Source: Halomonas faecis
GTDB lineage: Bacteria > Pseudomonadota > Gammaproteobacteria > Pseudomonadales > Halomonadaceae
Length of the DNA stretch: 64,000 nucleotides
Reading direction: 5' to 3'
NCBI RefSeq assembly: GCF_010993975.1
Contig: NZ_JAACZO010000011.1
Span: forward strand, 372,001 to 436,000
Part shown: positions 54,258-63,242 of the stretch, one piece after another
Position numbering within the stretch: position 1 is the stretch's first letter
How the letters are laid out: each line of letters starts with the position of its first letter
Translations under genes and position numbers: made by a program
The notes under the pieces: generated by a model
What the model was told of the DNA's origin: nothing
Database searches by the model: none
Seen by the model: only the letters and a program-made list of their open reading frames with translations

Positions 54258-55622
54258 CTACAACAGGCCGCCGGACTGGCCACCGCCCAGGTTGCTCAGC
54301 TGCTGGGTAAGATAGGAACTGGTCTGGTTCATTTGAGCGACCATGGCATCGAGCTGGCTGAACTGAGTGCGGTAGCGGTCGATCGTCTGCTCGATGCTGT
54401 CTTCCACACGGGCGTAGCGATCGTTGAGGCTATCGATGCGGTTTTCGGCACCGTCGAGAGAGGTGGTCAGAGCACCATTCTCGCTGGTCAACTGCTCGGC
54501 CGTCTCGGTTACACGCCCGGCCAGGCCGGGCACGGTTTCGTTGCCGGCAAAGTAGGCTTCCACGGCGGCCGGATCCTCGGCGAGTGCGGCATCCAGCTCG
54601 CCCTCGTCGAGTTCGAGCGTGCCGTCGACGGTCATCGACAGCCCCACGTCGGAGAGCAGACTTTGCTCGCCATCCACGCTCACCCCGGCAGCGAGGTCGC
54701 TGCGCAGGCGCGACTCGATGGTACGCACGGCGTTGTCGCCGATCAGCGCGCCGGCCTCGCCCTCTTCACCGTTGAAGGCGCTTAGGCTTCCCGAGGTCTC
54801 CTTCAGGTCGTTGTAACTCTCCACGAAGCCGGTTACCGCTTCGCGGATCGAGTCGTCGTCTCGGGCCACGCTGAGGGTGCCGGAACCTTGCTGCTCGAGG
54901 TTCAACGTGACGCCCTGTATGGCGTCTTCGACCTGGTTGGTGGTACTGGAGATCGCGATACCGTTCACGTCCAGGCTGGCATCCTGGCCGGCCTGTGCCA
55001 CGGTGGCATCGGTCAGGGTCGCCTGGTCGGCCACGGTGGCGAAATTGGTGCCGGTGATGCTGGCTTGCTGCCCGGTATCCTCGGACATCAGTGCCAGCCG
55101 GTAACCCTCGCCGTCATTGACGATGGAGGCGTTCACCGCGGCTTCGGAATCGGCATTCACGGCATCGCGGATGTCTTCCAGCGTGCTGTCGGCGGCAATC
55201 GTCACCGTGGTATCGAGGGTGGCATCCTCGAAGGTGAGATCGAGGTCGGTGGCGCCACTGCTGATCTCGGCGGTGGGGTCGCTCACCCGCTGGGTGGCCA
55301 GGCTACCGGCGGTGGCCAGATCGTTGACCGTGACGCTGTACTCGCCCGTTGCGGCATCGCTGTTCGCCGCGGCCTCGAAGGCATCGCCGGTGACACTGGC
55401 GTTATGGCCTTGGAATAGCGATGAATCGCTGAGCTTGCTGGCCGCATCCTGAAAGGAAGATAGCGAACTCTGCAACTCGCCATAGGCAGAGATCTTGACT
55501 TCCTGCTCCTGGACCTGCTGCTGGATGGGCTCGAGCTTTGCCCGCTCCGCTTCCTGCAGTTGGCCGAGCAGGCCATTGAGATCGAGCCCGGAACCCACGC
55601 CGAGCGATGAAATACTAGCCAT
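54258..55622 (-). CDS. fliD: Flagellar filament cap protein FliD, copy 2
   Basis: 454 residues, a divergent paralogue of copy 1 that shares the N-terminus (ASISSLGVGSGLDLNGLLGQLQEAERAKLEPIQQQ) and the C-terminal coiled coil (RYARVEDSIEQTIDRYRTQFSQLDAMVAQMN). The centre differs strongly, as expected for the exposed cap face. The ATG at 55622 is the family start. Its own sigma-28 promoter lies upstream. Duplicate FliD together with duplicate flagellin suggests matched filament/cap sets. Confidence 0.95.
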   Translation of the reverse strand: MASISSLGVGSGLDLNGLLGQLQEAERAKLEPIQQQVQEQEVKISAYGELQSSLSSFQDAASKLSDSSLFQGHNASVTGDAFEAAANSDAATGEYSVTVNDLATAGSLATQRVSDPTAEISSGATDLDLTFEDATLDTTVTIAADSTLEDIRDAVNADSEAAVNASIVNDGEGYRLALMSEDTGQQASITGTNFATVADQATLTDATVAQAGQDASLDVNGIAISSTTNQVEDAIQGVTLNLEQQGSGTLSVARDDDSIREAVTGFVESYNDLKETSGSLSAFNGEEGEAGALIGDNAVRTIESRLRSDLAAGVSVDGEQSLLSDVGLSMTVDGTLELDEGELDAALAEDPAAVEAYFAGNETVPGLAGRVTETAEQLTSENGALTTSLDGAENRIDSLNDRYARVEDSIEQTIDRYRTQFSQLDAMVAQMNQTSSYLTQQLSNLGGGQSGGLL

Positions 55623-55666
55623 ACGATACAGCCTTTGGCCGGTGAATTTGCCTCCCCGTTTTACCA

Positions 55667-55693
55667 GCATCGGCTGCTCGCTGGCGAACTTTA
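55667..55693 (-). promoter_or_regulatory. Sigma-28 promoter of fliD copy 2
   Basis: On the minus strand TAAAGTTC (55693-55686), 11-nt spacer, GCCGATGC (55674-55667), close to consensus and 45 bp upstream of the start codon. Confidence 0.88.
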
Positions 55694-55712
55694 GGGAAAT
55701 GAAAAAGACGAA

Positions 55713-55737
55713 AGGCCAGCGGCAATGCCGCTGGCCT
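55713..55737 (-). terminator. Intrinsic terminator of the chemoreceptor gene
   Basis: A perfect 11-bp stem (55713-55723 with 55727-55737, 3-nt loop), followed on the minus strand by TTTCGTCTTTTT, 31 bp after the chemoreceptor stop and just upstream of the fliD copy 2 promoter. Confidence 0.9.
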
Positions 55738-55767
55738 GCTGCGTTTCGACCGATCGGCTACGGCGGC

Positions 55768-57606
55768 TTACGCCTGCACCGGCCGTGTCTCGCTCAAGGT
55801 GAAGCCCCCCACCGCTTCGGCCAGACGCTCGGCCTGATCCTTGAGCTGCTCGGCGGCGGTGGTGGATTCTTCCACCAGAGCGGCGTTCTGTTGGGTCATG
55901 CGGTCGAGCTCGGCCACCGCCACGTTGACCTGGCCGATGCCGTCGCTCTGCTCGCCGGAGGCCACGCTGATCTCGCCCAGCACCTCGGCCACGCGGTTCA
56001 CGCTGGCCACCAATTCCTGCATGGAGCTGCCAGCCTGGCGCACCAGCTCGGTACCGGCGGTGACCCTCTGGCCGGAATCGTCGATCAAGCCACGAATGTC
56101 GCGCGAGGCCTCGGCACTGCGAGTGGCCAACTGGCGCACCTCGCTGGCCACCACGGCAAAGCCCTTGCCGTGCTCGCCAGCACGGGCAGCTTCCACGGAG
56201 GCATTCAAGGCCAGCAGGTTGGTCTGGAAGGCGATACCATCCATCACTTTGACGATCTCGGCGATGCGCTGTGACGAGTCGGTGATCTCCTCCATGGTCG
56301 ATACCACGCGATTGACCACGTCACCCCCCTGAGAGGCCATCTGCACCGCCGATTGCGACAGCTCGTTGGCCTGACGCGATGATTGAGCGGTGTGCTCCAC
56401 GGTCCCGGAGATCTCCTCGATGGAAGCCGAGCTCTGCTGCAGGCTGGAGGCCGCATTCTCGGTGCGCCGCGACAGATCCTGACCGCCGGTGGCGATCTCG
56501 CCGGCCGCCACATTGACCGACTCGCTGGCATCGCGAATGGTCAACATCACCCCCTCCAGCCTCGAAACGAAGGCGTTGAATGCCGCGGCGATCTCGGCCA
56601 CCTCATCCTTGCCATCCTCGGGCAGGCGCCGGGTCAGGTCGCCCTCCCCACTGGAAATATCGATCATGGCACCGCGCACCGTCTTGAGGCGACGGAACAT
56701 CACACGCAGCAGGGCTCCCAGCACCAGCGTCGCACCGCCGGCGACCACCAGCAGCGTGACCGCCGAGGTGCCGAGCACGGCGCGCAGGCCGGCAGTGGCC
56801 TCGTGATCGTCCAGGGCGACCACCAACTGCCAGTCGGTGCCCGCCACGTCAGCGCTGCGCAGTCGCTTGGTCTCGTCGTCCAGTGCGACCTCGATGGGCT
56901 CACTTGCCTCGGCAAGCTCAGCGAGACGCGCGGCATCGAGCGTCGGCGCCAGCTCGGTGGTCGAGGCGAGGCTGAGCGCCGGATCGGGGTGCGCCACCAG
57001 GGTTCCGTCGGCAGTGGTGAGAAAACCCAGACTGGAGGGCGTCGGGGCGATCTCGGTGACGATGTCGACGATGTCGGTGATGACGATGTCGCCCCCGGCC
57101 ACGGCCTGTAGCTCGCCGTCGTCATGGAAAGGCGTGGCGATGGTCACCACCAAATCGCCGGTCTGCGCATCCTCGTAGGGTGCGGTGACGATGGTTTCCT
57201 CAGCATCCACGGCGGCCTGGTACCAGGGCCGCTCGCGCGGGTCGAAGTCGTCGCCGGGCTCCCAGCCGTCGGAGAAGATGGTGCTGCCGTCGCGGGGATC
57301 GCCGAGATAGACGGCCAGGAAGTCGCCGGACTGTTCGACGAGCTCGAGGTCGCCGAGGGAATCGTCGATGTCGTCGCCGACGCGCAGTGCTTCCATCATG
57401 GAGATACGCGTAGCGAACCACTCGCTGATGGCCTTGGCATTGCCCTGGGAGACGGCGGTGAGGTTGCGGGCCACCTGATCGTCGTTGTGCGAGCGTACCG
57501 TCAGGTAGTTGGCCAGGCCGTTGGCCAGCAGCGCCAGGACGATGACCACTACGGTGGCCAACAAGATGCGAAGTCGTAATGAGGTGATCATCTCAGGGGT
57601 ACTCAT
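55768..57606 (-). CDS. Methyl-accepting chemotaxis protein with dCache-type sensor
   Basis: 612 residues: transmembrane helix 1 ([22 protein letters not shown]), periplasmic double-Cache domain (~30-260, with [33 protein letters not shown]), transmembrane helix 2 ([20 protein letters not shown]), HAMP, then the signalling hairpin with [40 protein letters not shown]. The segment resembles sensors of amino acids, but ligand is unknown. Start at 57606 or 57591 is uncertain since neither has a strong site; a farther ATG at 57645 would be almost at the transcription start of the sigma-28 promoter. No C-terminal CheR-tethering pentapeptide is evident. Confidence 0.93.
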   Translation of the reverse strand: MSTPEMITSLRLRILLATVVVIVLALLANGLANYLTVRSHNDDQVARNLTAVSQGNAKAISEWFATRISMMEALRVGDDIDDSLGDLELVEQSGDFLAVYLGDPRDGSTIFSDGWEPGDDFDPRERPWYQAAVDAEETIVTAPYEDAQTGDLVVTIATPFHDDGELQAVAGGDIVITDIVDIVTEIAPTPSSLGFLTTADGTLVAHPDPALSLASTTELAPTLDAARLAELAEASEPIEVALDDETKRLRSADVAGTDWQLVVALDDHEATAGLRAVLGTSAVTLLVVAGGATLVLGALLRVMFRRLKTVRGAMIDISSGEGDLTRRLPEDGKDEVAEIAAAFNAFVSRLEGVMLTIRDASESVNVAAGEIATGGQDLSRRTENAASSLQQSSASIEEISGTVEHTAQSSRQANELSQSAVQMASQGGDVVNRVVSTMEEITDSSQRIAEIVKVMDGIAFQTNLLALNASVEAARAGEHGKGFAVVASEVRQLATRSAEASRDIRGLIDDSGQRVTAGTELVRQAGSSMQELVASVNRVAEVLGEISVASGEQSDGIGQVNVAVAELDRMTQQNAALVEESTTAAEQLKDQAERLAEAVGGFTLSETRPVQA

Positions 57607-57655
57607 GAGTCCGAGTGGATTCTTGCCCACGGGTGCCACGGGCATGAGTCAGAGA

Positions 57656-57682
57656 CTATCGGCAAGCAGAGAAACGACTTGA
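57656..57682 (-). promoter_or_regulatory. Sigma-28 promoter of the chemoreceptor gene
   Basis: On the minus strand TCAAGTCG (57682-57675), 11-nt spacer, GCCGATAG (57663-57656). The -10 matches 7 of 8 consensus bases; the -35 matches five. Confidence 0.75.
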
Positions 57683-57692
57683 GGACGACGTT

Positions 57693-58739
57693 TCACCGCG
57701 CGTGGATGATCACTTCCACGCGCCGGTTGCGTGCGCGCCCTTCGGCGGTATCGTTGTCGGCCAGCGGCCGGGTGTCGGCGAGCCCCACGGCACGCAGGCG
57801 GCGGGCATCGACGCCGGCTTCTTCGAGAGCATGGACGATGGCGATGGCCCGAGCGCTGGAGAGCACCCAGTTGGACGGAAACTCCTCGGTATCGATGGTG
57901 CGACTATCGGTGTGCCCCTCTACCGCCACTTCGCCGTCGTGGCGCTGGACGATCTCGACCATGCGCTGCACCAGCGCCTCGCCGTCGTCGGTGAGCTCGG
58001 CTTCGGCGGTGGGGAACAGCCACTGATCCTCGACACGCAGCCTGATGCCTTCGGCCACGCGCGATACCGCCACCCCTTCGAGATCGGGCATGTAGGGGGC
58101 GTCCGCCAGGCGTTCGGCAAGGGTTTCGGCTCCGGCTATCGCCTCGGGAGACACCTCGCGCATCCCTTCGGGAGGGCGATCAGTGAGCACCAGCAGAAAG
58201 TCGGCCAGCGGCAAGTCGAGCGCCGCTTCCTCAGCCGCCAAGGGCTGCGGCAGCAGCGACTGCGGCGACGCACTGGCCAGCCAGTCGCTGGGCGGCGGGG
58301 GCTCGGTTGGCGGATACGCCACTCTTGGCAACGCTTGCCGCGTCAGCATCGACGGCGGCTGCGTACTGGGTGGCCGCGGCGGCAATCCGGCAACGCCCAG
58401 GGCGGCGGAGACGGCCCCGTTGCTGAGCCAGCCTTCCGGTAGCAGATCCTGCATCGGTCGCGCGGCCAGCACCCGTTCCAGCCGCTCGGGCAGCGGCACG
58501 CTGACCGGGCCGGGATCCTCCACGGCAACGCTGGCCGGCGCCGAATCCGCCTCGTCGCGGCGTTCGGCAAACGACAGCGTAAAGATCAGCACCAGCAGGG
58601 CCACGAGCAAGGTCATCACATCGAGGTAACCGATCATCCAGCCGCCCTCTTCCTCGTCGCCAGGCTGCGAGGGCATGAGTGACTCGTGGCGCAGGGGGCC
58701 GCGATGATCGCTGCTGCCGGTGAATGCGGATCGGGTCAT
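57693..58739 (-). CDS. MotB-like OmpA-domain protein
   Basis: 348 residues. The N-terminal helix GGWMIGYLDVMTLLVALLVLIFTLSF carries an aspartate in the position of the proton-binding Asp of MotB. A long proline-rich linker (~70-160) leads to a C-terminal OmpA peptidoglycan-binding domain (VAVEGHTDSR...RARNRRVEVII). MotB-type proteins anchor a stator or related ion-driven unit. No MotA-like partner is adjacent, and the linker is longer than in ordinary MotB, so it may be a stator variant or a MotB-like partner of another energised complex. The start is uncertain (58739 or a later ATG near 58676). A -10-like GCCGATGC lies at 58786-58779 but its -35 has non-standard 10-nt spacing. Confidence 0.75.
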   Translation of the reverse strand: MTRSAFTGSSDHRGPLRHESLMPSQPGDEEEGGWMIGYLDVMTLLVALLVLIFTLSFAERRDEADSAPASVAVEDPGPVSVPLPERLERVLAARPMQDLLPEGWLSNGAVSAALGVAGLPPRPPSTQPPSMLTRQALPRVAYPPTEPPPPSDWLASASPQSLLPQPLAAEEAALDLPLADFLLVLTDRPPEGMREVSPEAIAGAETLAERLADAPYMPDLEGVAVSRVAEGIRLRVEDQWLFPTAEAELTDDGEALVQRMVEIVQRHDGEVAVEGHTDSRTIDTEEFPSNWVLSSARAIAIVHALEEAGVDARRLRAVGLADTRPLADNDTAEGRARNRRVEVIIHAR

Positions 58740-58868
58740 GGGGCCGTGGTGTACGCGAAACAGCCAACTAGCCTACTGGCATCGGCTACCAACCGAAAGC
58801 CTGATTTGCGCTGCCTTGGCGGCGCTGCTCAGCGGCTATTTCGCCCAAGATGAACAGGGGAAGCCAAG

Positions 58869-61382
58869 CTAGACGTTGGCGTGCTGTTGGCTGGCCAGAT
58901 GGCTGCGCGCAAACTGGCCCGGCTCTACCGGGTAGCCGAACAGAAAACCCTGCAACAGATCGACCGGGTAGCGCTGCAGCGCCCGGCGTTGCGCCTCGGT
59001 TTCCACCCCCTCGGCGACCACGCTGAGGCCCAGCTCGTGGGCCATGCCCGTCACCGCAGCAACGATGGCGGCACTGCCCCGTTCGCCCTCCCCCAAGCGC
59101 TGGATGAAGCTGCGGTCGATCTTGAGCGTGGTCACGGGCAGATCCTGCAGGTAGCTCAGTGAGGAGTAGCCGGTGCCGAAGTCGTCGATGGCCAGGCTGC
59201 AGCCGAAGTCACGCAGCCCCTGCAGCAGGGTCGTGGCCTGCTGCTGCTTATCGAGCAGCGTGCTCTCGGTGACCTCGAAGCCCACCAGCCCTGGCGGCAG
59301 GCCATGGGCCTCGAGCATGGCTGCCACCTGGCCGGGCAGATCGTTCTGCCAGAACTGGCGGGCAGACAAGTTGACGGCCACCGGCACCGGCTCGCACCCT
59401 TCACGCTGCCAGGCAGCGAGCTGGGCACACACCATCTGCATGACGCGCTCGCCCAGCGGTACCATCAGTCCCGCTCGTTCGGCCAGCGGGATGAAGTCGA
59501 CGGGCGAGACGCTACCGAACACCGGATGATGCCAGCGCAGCAGCGCTTCGGCGCTGTGCAGGCGGCCGCCGTCACGTTCGAACAGCGGCTGGTAATAGAC
59601 CTCGATGCCTTCTCCGGTCTCCAGGCTGTTACGCAGCGCCGTCTCAAGCATCAGTTGCCGGTCGTCCTGCTGGTTCATGGCGGCGCGGAAGAAACGGTAA
59701 GCGTTGCGACCCTCCTGCTTGGCGCGATACATGGCCGTATCGGCGTCGTGGATGAGCGCTTCGGCGCTATCGGCATCGTCCGGGTAGAGGCTGATGCCCA
59801 GACTCGCCCCCACCCGAAAGCTGTGTTCACCGAGCTGACTGGGTTCGCTGACCGCTTCGATCAAGCGGCGGGCGATGCGGGTCGCCTCGTCGACCTCGTC
59901 AAGGTCGGGCAGCAGCACCAGGAACTCGTCGCCGCCCAGGCGAGCGAGGGTATCGTCCTCGCGCAGGCGCGTCTGCAGACGCTCGGCAATGACCACCAGC
60001 AGTTCGTCGCCCATGGCATGGCCCAGGGTGTCGTTGACCTGCTTGAAGTGGTCGAGGTCGAGAAAGATCACCGCCAGCCGCGACTGGTTGCGGTGAGCGT
60101 GACGAATCGCCAGCTCCAGGCGGTCCTCGAGAAGACGGCGATTGGGCAGGCCCGTCAGGGCGTCATAGTAGGCCAGCCGCCTGATGCGCTCCTCGTTCTC
60201 GCGAATGTGGGTGATGTCGTTGAACAGCGCCGCGTAGTGGGTGGTCTTGCCCTCCTCGTCGCTGATGGCGGTAATGGTGAGCAGCTCTAGATAGAGCTCG
60301 CCGCTCTTGCGACGGTTCCAGATTTCACCTCGCCAATAGCCGCAACGCTGCAGGGTATCCCACATCTGCCGATAGAAGGCGGCATCGTGGCGGCCGGAAG
60401 AGAGAATCTGCGGGGTCCGCCCCAGCACCTCTTCCACCGAATAGCCCGTCATGTGGCTGAACGCCGGATTGACGAACTCGATGCGGTTCTGTGCATCGGT
60501 GATGATGATGCCCTCCAGAGAGGAGTCGATCACCCGTTCGGCGAGCTGAAGGTTGTGACGCGATTGCGCCAAGGCATGGTCGCGCTGCTCCAGGGCCTCG
60601 CGCAGATCCTGCAAGTAGAGCTGCTCGGCACCGGCCAGCATATCGCGGAAACCGAGCAGGCCGACGACCTCGCCGGCATCATCGAGTACCGCAAGATGGC
60701 GAACGCGGTTGTCGATCAGGCTGTCGCGGGCGGCGATCAGGGTGTCGTGCGGGCGCACGGTCAGCAGCGGCCGGCTGGCCAGGCCATCGACCGGCGTATC
60801 GCCAGGATGTCGAGCGACGAAACGCACCAGATCGCGCTCGGTGAGAATGCCGAGTTCACCGTCGACGCATCGCACCACGGCGGCATCGCCGCCGAACTCA
60901 CGCATGTGGCACGCCGCCTCGGAGAGCAACTGGTGGCCCAACAACACCAGCGGGCGTTGATGCATGGCACCCTGGACCTCACGCAATCGCAGATAGGGTT
61001 CGAGCCCCTGATTCAGCGCGACATCGGTCTGAGAGAGGATGCCACGCGGCATTTCCCTGTCGTCGACGACCAGGAAATGGCGTCGCCCTTCGGCGGCAAA
61101 GCGCATGGCCGCCTCCCCCAGGGGCGTGCTGAGCGGCAGACTGATCACCGGCTGGCTCATCATCTCGCCGATGGGACGCCGCAAGCTGGCGGGATCGGCA
61201 AAATCGACGGCCAGGGCATCGTGTTCGGTCCAGATGCCCAACGCCCGCCCCGCCGCGACGACGACGATGGAACTGCACTGGCGCTCGGCCATGCGCTGGG
61301 CGGCCTCGCACAACGGCGTGGAGGGCTGGCAGGTGAGCAGGCCAGTCTGCATGATGCGTTCGATGGGCAGTTCGTGACTCAT
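58869..61382 (-). CDS. CBS-CBS-PAS-GGDEF-EAL cyclic-di-GMP enzyme
   Basis: 837 residues, cytoplasmic. Four CBS motifs in two pairs (~5-130 and ~138-250), then a PAS domain (~285-395, IIITDAQNRIEFVNPAFSHMTGYS), a GGDEF domain with intact ARLGGDEFLVLL and an RxxD inhibitory site five residues before it (REDD), and an EAL domain with SAEALLRWHHP and AIDDFGTGYSSLSYL. Both catalytic motifs are intact, so it may make or degrade c-di-GMP. CBS pairs often bind adenine nucleotides, which would link energy charge to c-di-GMP. Its neighbours suggest control of motility. Confidence 0.93.
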   Translation of the reverse strand: MSHELPIERIMQTGLLTCQPSTPLCEAAQRMAERQCSSIVVVAAGRALGIWTEHDALAVDFADPASLRRPIGEMMSQPVISLPLSTPLGEAAMRFAAEGRRHFLVVDDREMPRGILSQTDVALNQGLEPYLRLREVQGAMHQRPLVLLGHQLLSEAACHMREFGGDAAVVRCVDGELGILTERDLVRFVARHPGDTPVDGLASRPLLTVRPHDTLIAARDSLIDNRVRHLAVLDDAGEVVGLLGFRDMLAGAEQLYLQDLREALEQRDHALAQSRHNLQLAERVIDSSLEGIIITDAQNRIEFVNPAFSHMTGYSVEEVLGRTPQILSSGRHDAAFYRQMWDTLQRCGYWRGEIWNRRKSGELYLELLTITAISDEEGKTTHYAALFNDITHIRENEERIRRLAYYDALTGLPNRRLLEDRLELAIRHAHRNQSRLAVIFLDLDHFKQVNDTLGHAMGDELLVVIAERLQTRLREDDTLARLGGDEFLVLLPDLDEVDEATRIARRLIEAVSEPSQLGEHSFRVGASLGISLYPDDADSAEALIHDADTAMYRAKQEGRNAYRFFRAAMNQQDDRQLMLETALRNSLETGEGIEVYYQPLFERDGGRLHSAEALLRWHHPVFGSVSPVDFIPLAERAGLMVPLGERVMQMVCAQLAAWQREGCEPVPVAVNLSARQFWQNDLPGQVAAMLEAHGLPPGLVGFEVTESTLLDKQQQATTLLQGLRDFGCSLAIDDFGTGYSSLSYLQDLPVTTLKIDRSFIQRLGEGERGSAAIVAAVTGMAHELGLSVVAEGVETEAQRRALQRYPVDLLQGFLFGYPVEPGQFARSHLASQQHANV

Positions 61383-61416
61383 GGGGTCTCGCTAGGGTTT
61401 TGATATCGCAGGGCCG

Positions 61417-63195
61417 TCACACGAGATGAGAACCGTCGATGGGCCGCTGAAGGTCCGTCCATTCCTCGCGCCGCGGCCACTCTTCGAGCCATTCGGGCAC
61501 GCGACCCGCCGGCATGGGCCGCGCGATGCCGAAACCCTGGGCCAGCGTGCAACCGACCCGGAACAGGGCGCGGGCGTGCTCCAGGCTTTCCACGCCTTCC
61601 GCCAGCATGGCGCGGTCGAAGCGATTGGCCATGTAGATGATGCTCTCGATGATGGCCATGTCGCCGGGGTCGGAGAGCATGTCGCGCACGAAACTCTTGT
61701 CGATCTTGATCAGGTCGACCGGCAGCTGGCGCAGGTAGGTGAGCGACGAGAAGCCCGTGCCGAAATCGTCGATCGCTACGTCCACCCCCAGCGTCTGGCA
61801 CTGCCGAATGACGGCCATGGCCGTATTGATGTCGTGCATGGCGGCGGTTTCCAGCACTTCCAGCTTGAGCAACCTTGCCGGTACCTGAGGGTTGGCCTCG
61901 AGCAGTACGGCAAGGCGCTCGGGAAAGTCATCCTGGAGCAGGTGGGCCGGCGAAATGTTGACGCTCACCGGCAGCGTGATGCCCGCCTCACGCCACGACT
62001 GCAGTTGACACAGAGCCTGGGACAGCACCCACTCGCCCAGATCGATCTCCAGGGACGTGCCGGCGATATCGGGCAGGAACAGCCCGGGGGCGAGCAGCCC
62101 TTCCTGCGGATGCTGCCAGCGCACCAAAGCTTCGACACCGACCACCTCGCCGCTGGCCATGTCCACCTGGGGCTGGTAATAGAGACGCAGTTCGTCGCCA
62201 TCGATGGCCTGAGCAAAACGCCGTCGACGTTCCTGGCGCACCTGAAGGGCCTGGTCCAGATCCGGATCGAAACAGTGGTAGGTATCGCGGCCGCGCTGCT
62301 TGGCCCGGTACATCGCCTGAGTGGCATGGCGCAGCAGCACCTCGCCATCCACGGCGTCATACGGATAATGGGTCACCCCGAGGCTGGCCGACACCCGAAC
62401 CGACTGATCGCCGATCAGAATGGGCTGACGGATGGCGCTCTGCAGCTGCTCGAGGAAGGCATGTTCGGCGCGGCGGTGCATCACCACCACGAACTCGTCG
62501 CCGCCGATGCGCGCCAGTACCTCGTCACCGCCCAGCAGGTGGCTGAGGCGTTGGGCGAGCCCGGACAGCAGCAGGTTTCCGGCCGACTCGCCCAGCCGGT
62601 CGTTGATCGCCTTGAAGTGATCGAGATCGAGGGAGCACACGGCCAACTCGCCATCGGTGCGTTCGGCATGCTGGAGCGCGTCCTGAATGAGCTGGGTGAC
62701 CAGCTGCAGATTGGGCAGGCCGGTGAGCGCATCGAAATAGACTTCGCGCCCCTGGCTCTGTGGCCGGCTACTGTCCATCAAGGCGGCAAGGTCGGTCACC
62801 ACGATGACGTGACGCTCGACGCCTCCAGTGGCGTCGCGCAGGCGGCTCACGGACAACAGTGCCGGGCGCCGCTCCCCGGAGACATGACGACACTCCACCT
62901 GCACGCGGAACCGGTCATCGAACTCATCGTGCAGCAGTGCGGTGGGCGATAGCAGGTAGTCCGATAGCGGCTGGCCAACGAGGGCATTGGCCGCGCAGCC
63001 GATGAAATCGCCGAAAGCGCGATTCATGACCAGAATCCGGTGCTCGGCATCGGTCAGCAGGAGCGCCTCGTTGGCCTGTTCGAGAAAGTGGCAGCAAGAA
63101 GGCAACGGAACAGGGGGCCGGCCACCCGCTACCTGAGGTCCATCCCAGTTGGCGGCAGGGGTCAAGGACATCGAACCGAACGCTGGTGGTATCAT
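61417..63195 (-). CDS. PAS-GGDEF-EAL cyclic-di-GMP enzyme
   Basis: 592 residues from the ATG at 63195, which has AAGGAG at 11 nt; a GTG at 63246 overlapping the upstream chemoreceptor stop is an alternative. An N-terminal PAS-like domain (~30-140) precedes GGDEF (ARIGGDEFVVVM, active motif intact, no clear RxxD site just before) and EAL (VGVEALVRWQHP, AIDDFGTGFSSLTYL). It may synthesise or hydrolyse c-di-GMP. It is 34 bp upstream of the CBS-type enzyme on the same strand and directly after a chemoreceptor, so the three may form one motility-to-sessile control unit. Confidence 0.92.
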   Translation of the reverse strand: MIPPAFGSMSLTPAANWDGPQVAGGRPPVPLPSCCHFLEQANEALLLTDAEHRILVMNRAFGDFIGCAANALVGQPLSDYLLSPTALLHDEFDDRFRVQVECRHVSGERRPALLSVSRLRDATGGVERHVIVVTDLAALMDSSRPQSQGREVYFDALTGLPNLQLVTQLIQDALQHAERTDGELAVCSLDLDHFKAINDRLGESAGNLLLSGLAQRLSHLLGGDEVLARIGGDEFVVVMHRRAEHAFLEQLQSAIRQPILIGDQSVRVSASLGVTHYPYDAVDGEVLLRHATQAMYRAKQRGRDTYHCFDPDLDQALQVRQERRRRFAQAIDGDELRLYYQPQVDMASGEVVGVEALVRWQHPQEGLLAPGLFLPDIAGTSLEIDLGEWVLSQALCQLQSWREAGITLPVSVNISPAHLLQDDFPERLAVLLEANPQVPARLLKLEVLETAAMHDINTAMAVIRQCQTLGVDVAIDDFGTGFSSLTYLRQLPVDLIKIDKSFVRDMLSDPGDMAIIESIIYMANRFDRAMLAEGVESLEHARALFRVGCTLAQGFGIARPMPAGRVPEWLEEWPRREEWTDLQRPIDGSHLV

Positions 63196-63242
63196 GAATC
63201 CCGCGACTCCTTGCGACATGCGTATCGAAACCGTGGAGCCTA

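Noticed and set aside
58779..58810. Sigma-28 promoter for the MotB-like gene
   Set aside because: A GCCGATGC -10 is visible, but the only -35-like octamer has a 10-nt spacer and five matches, so it is too weak to call.
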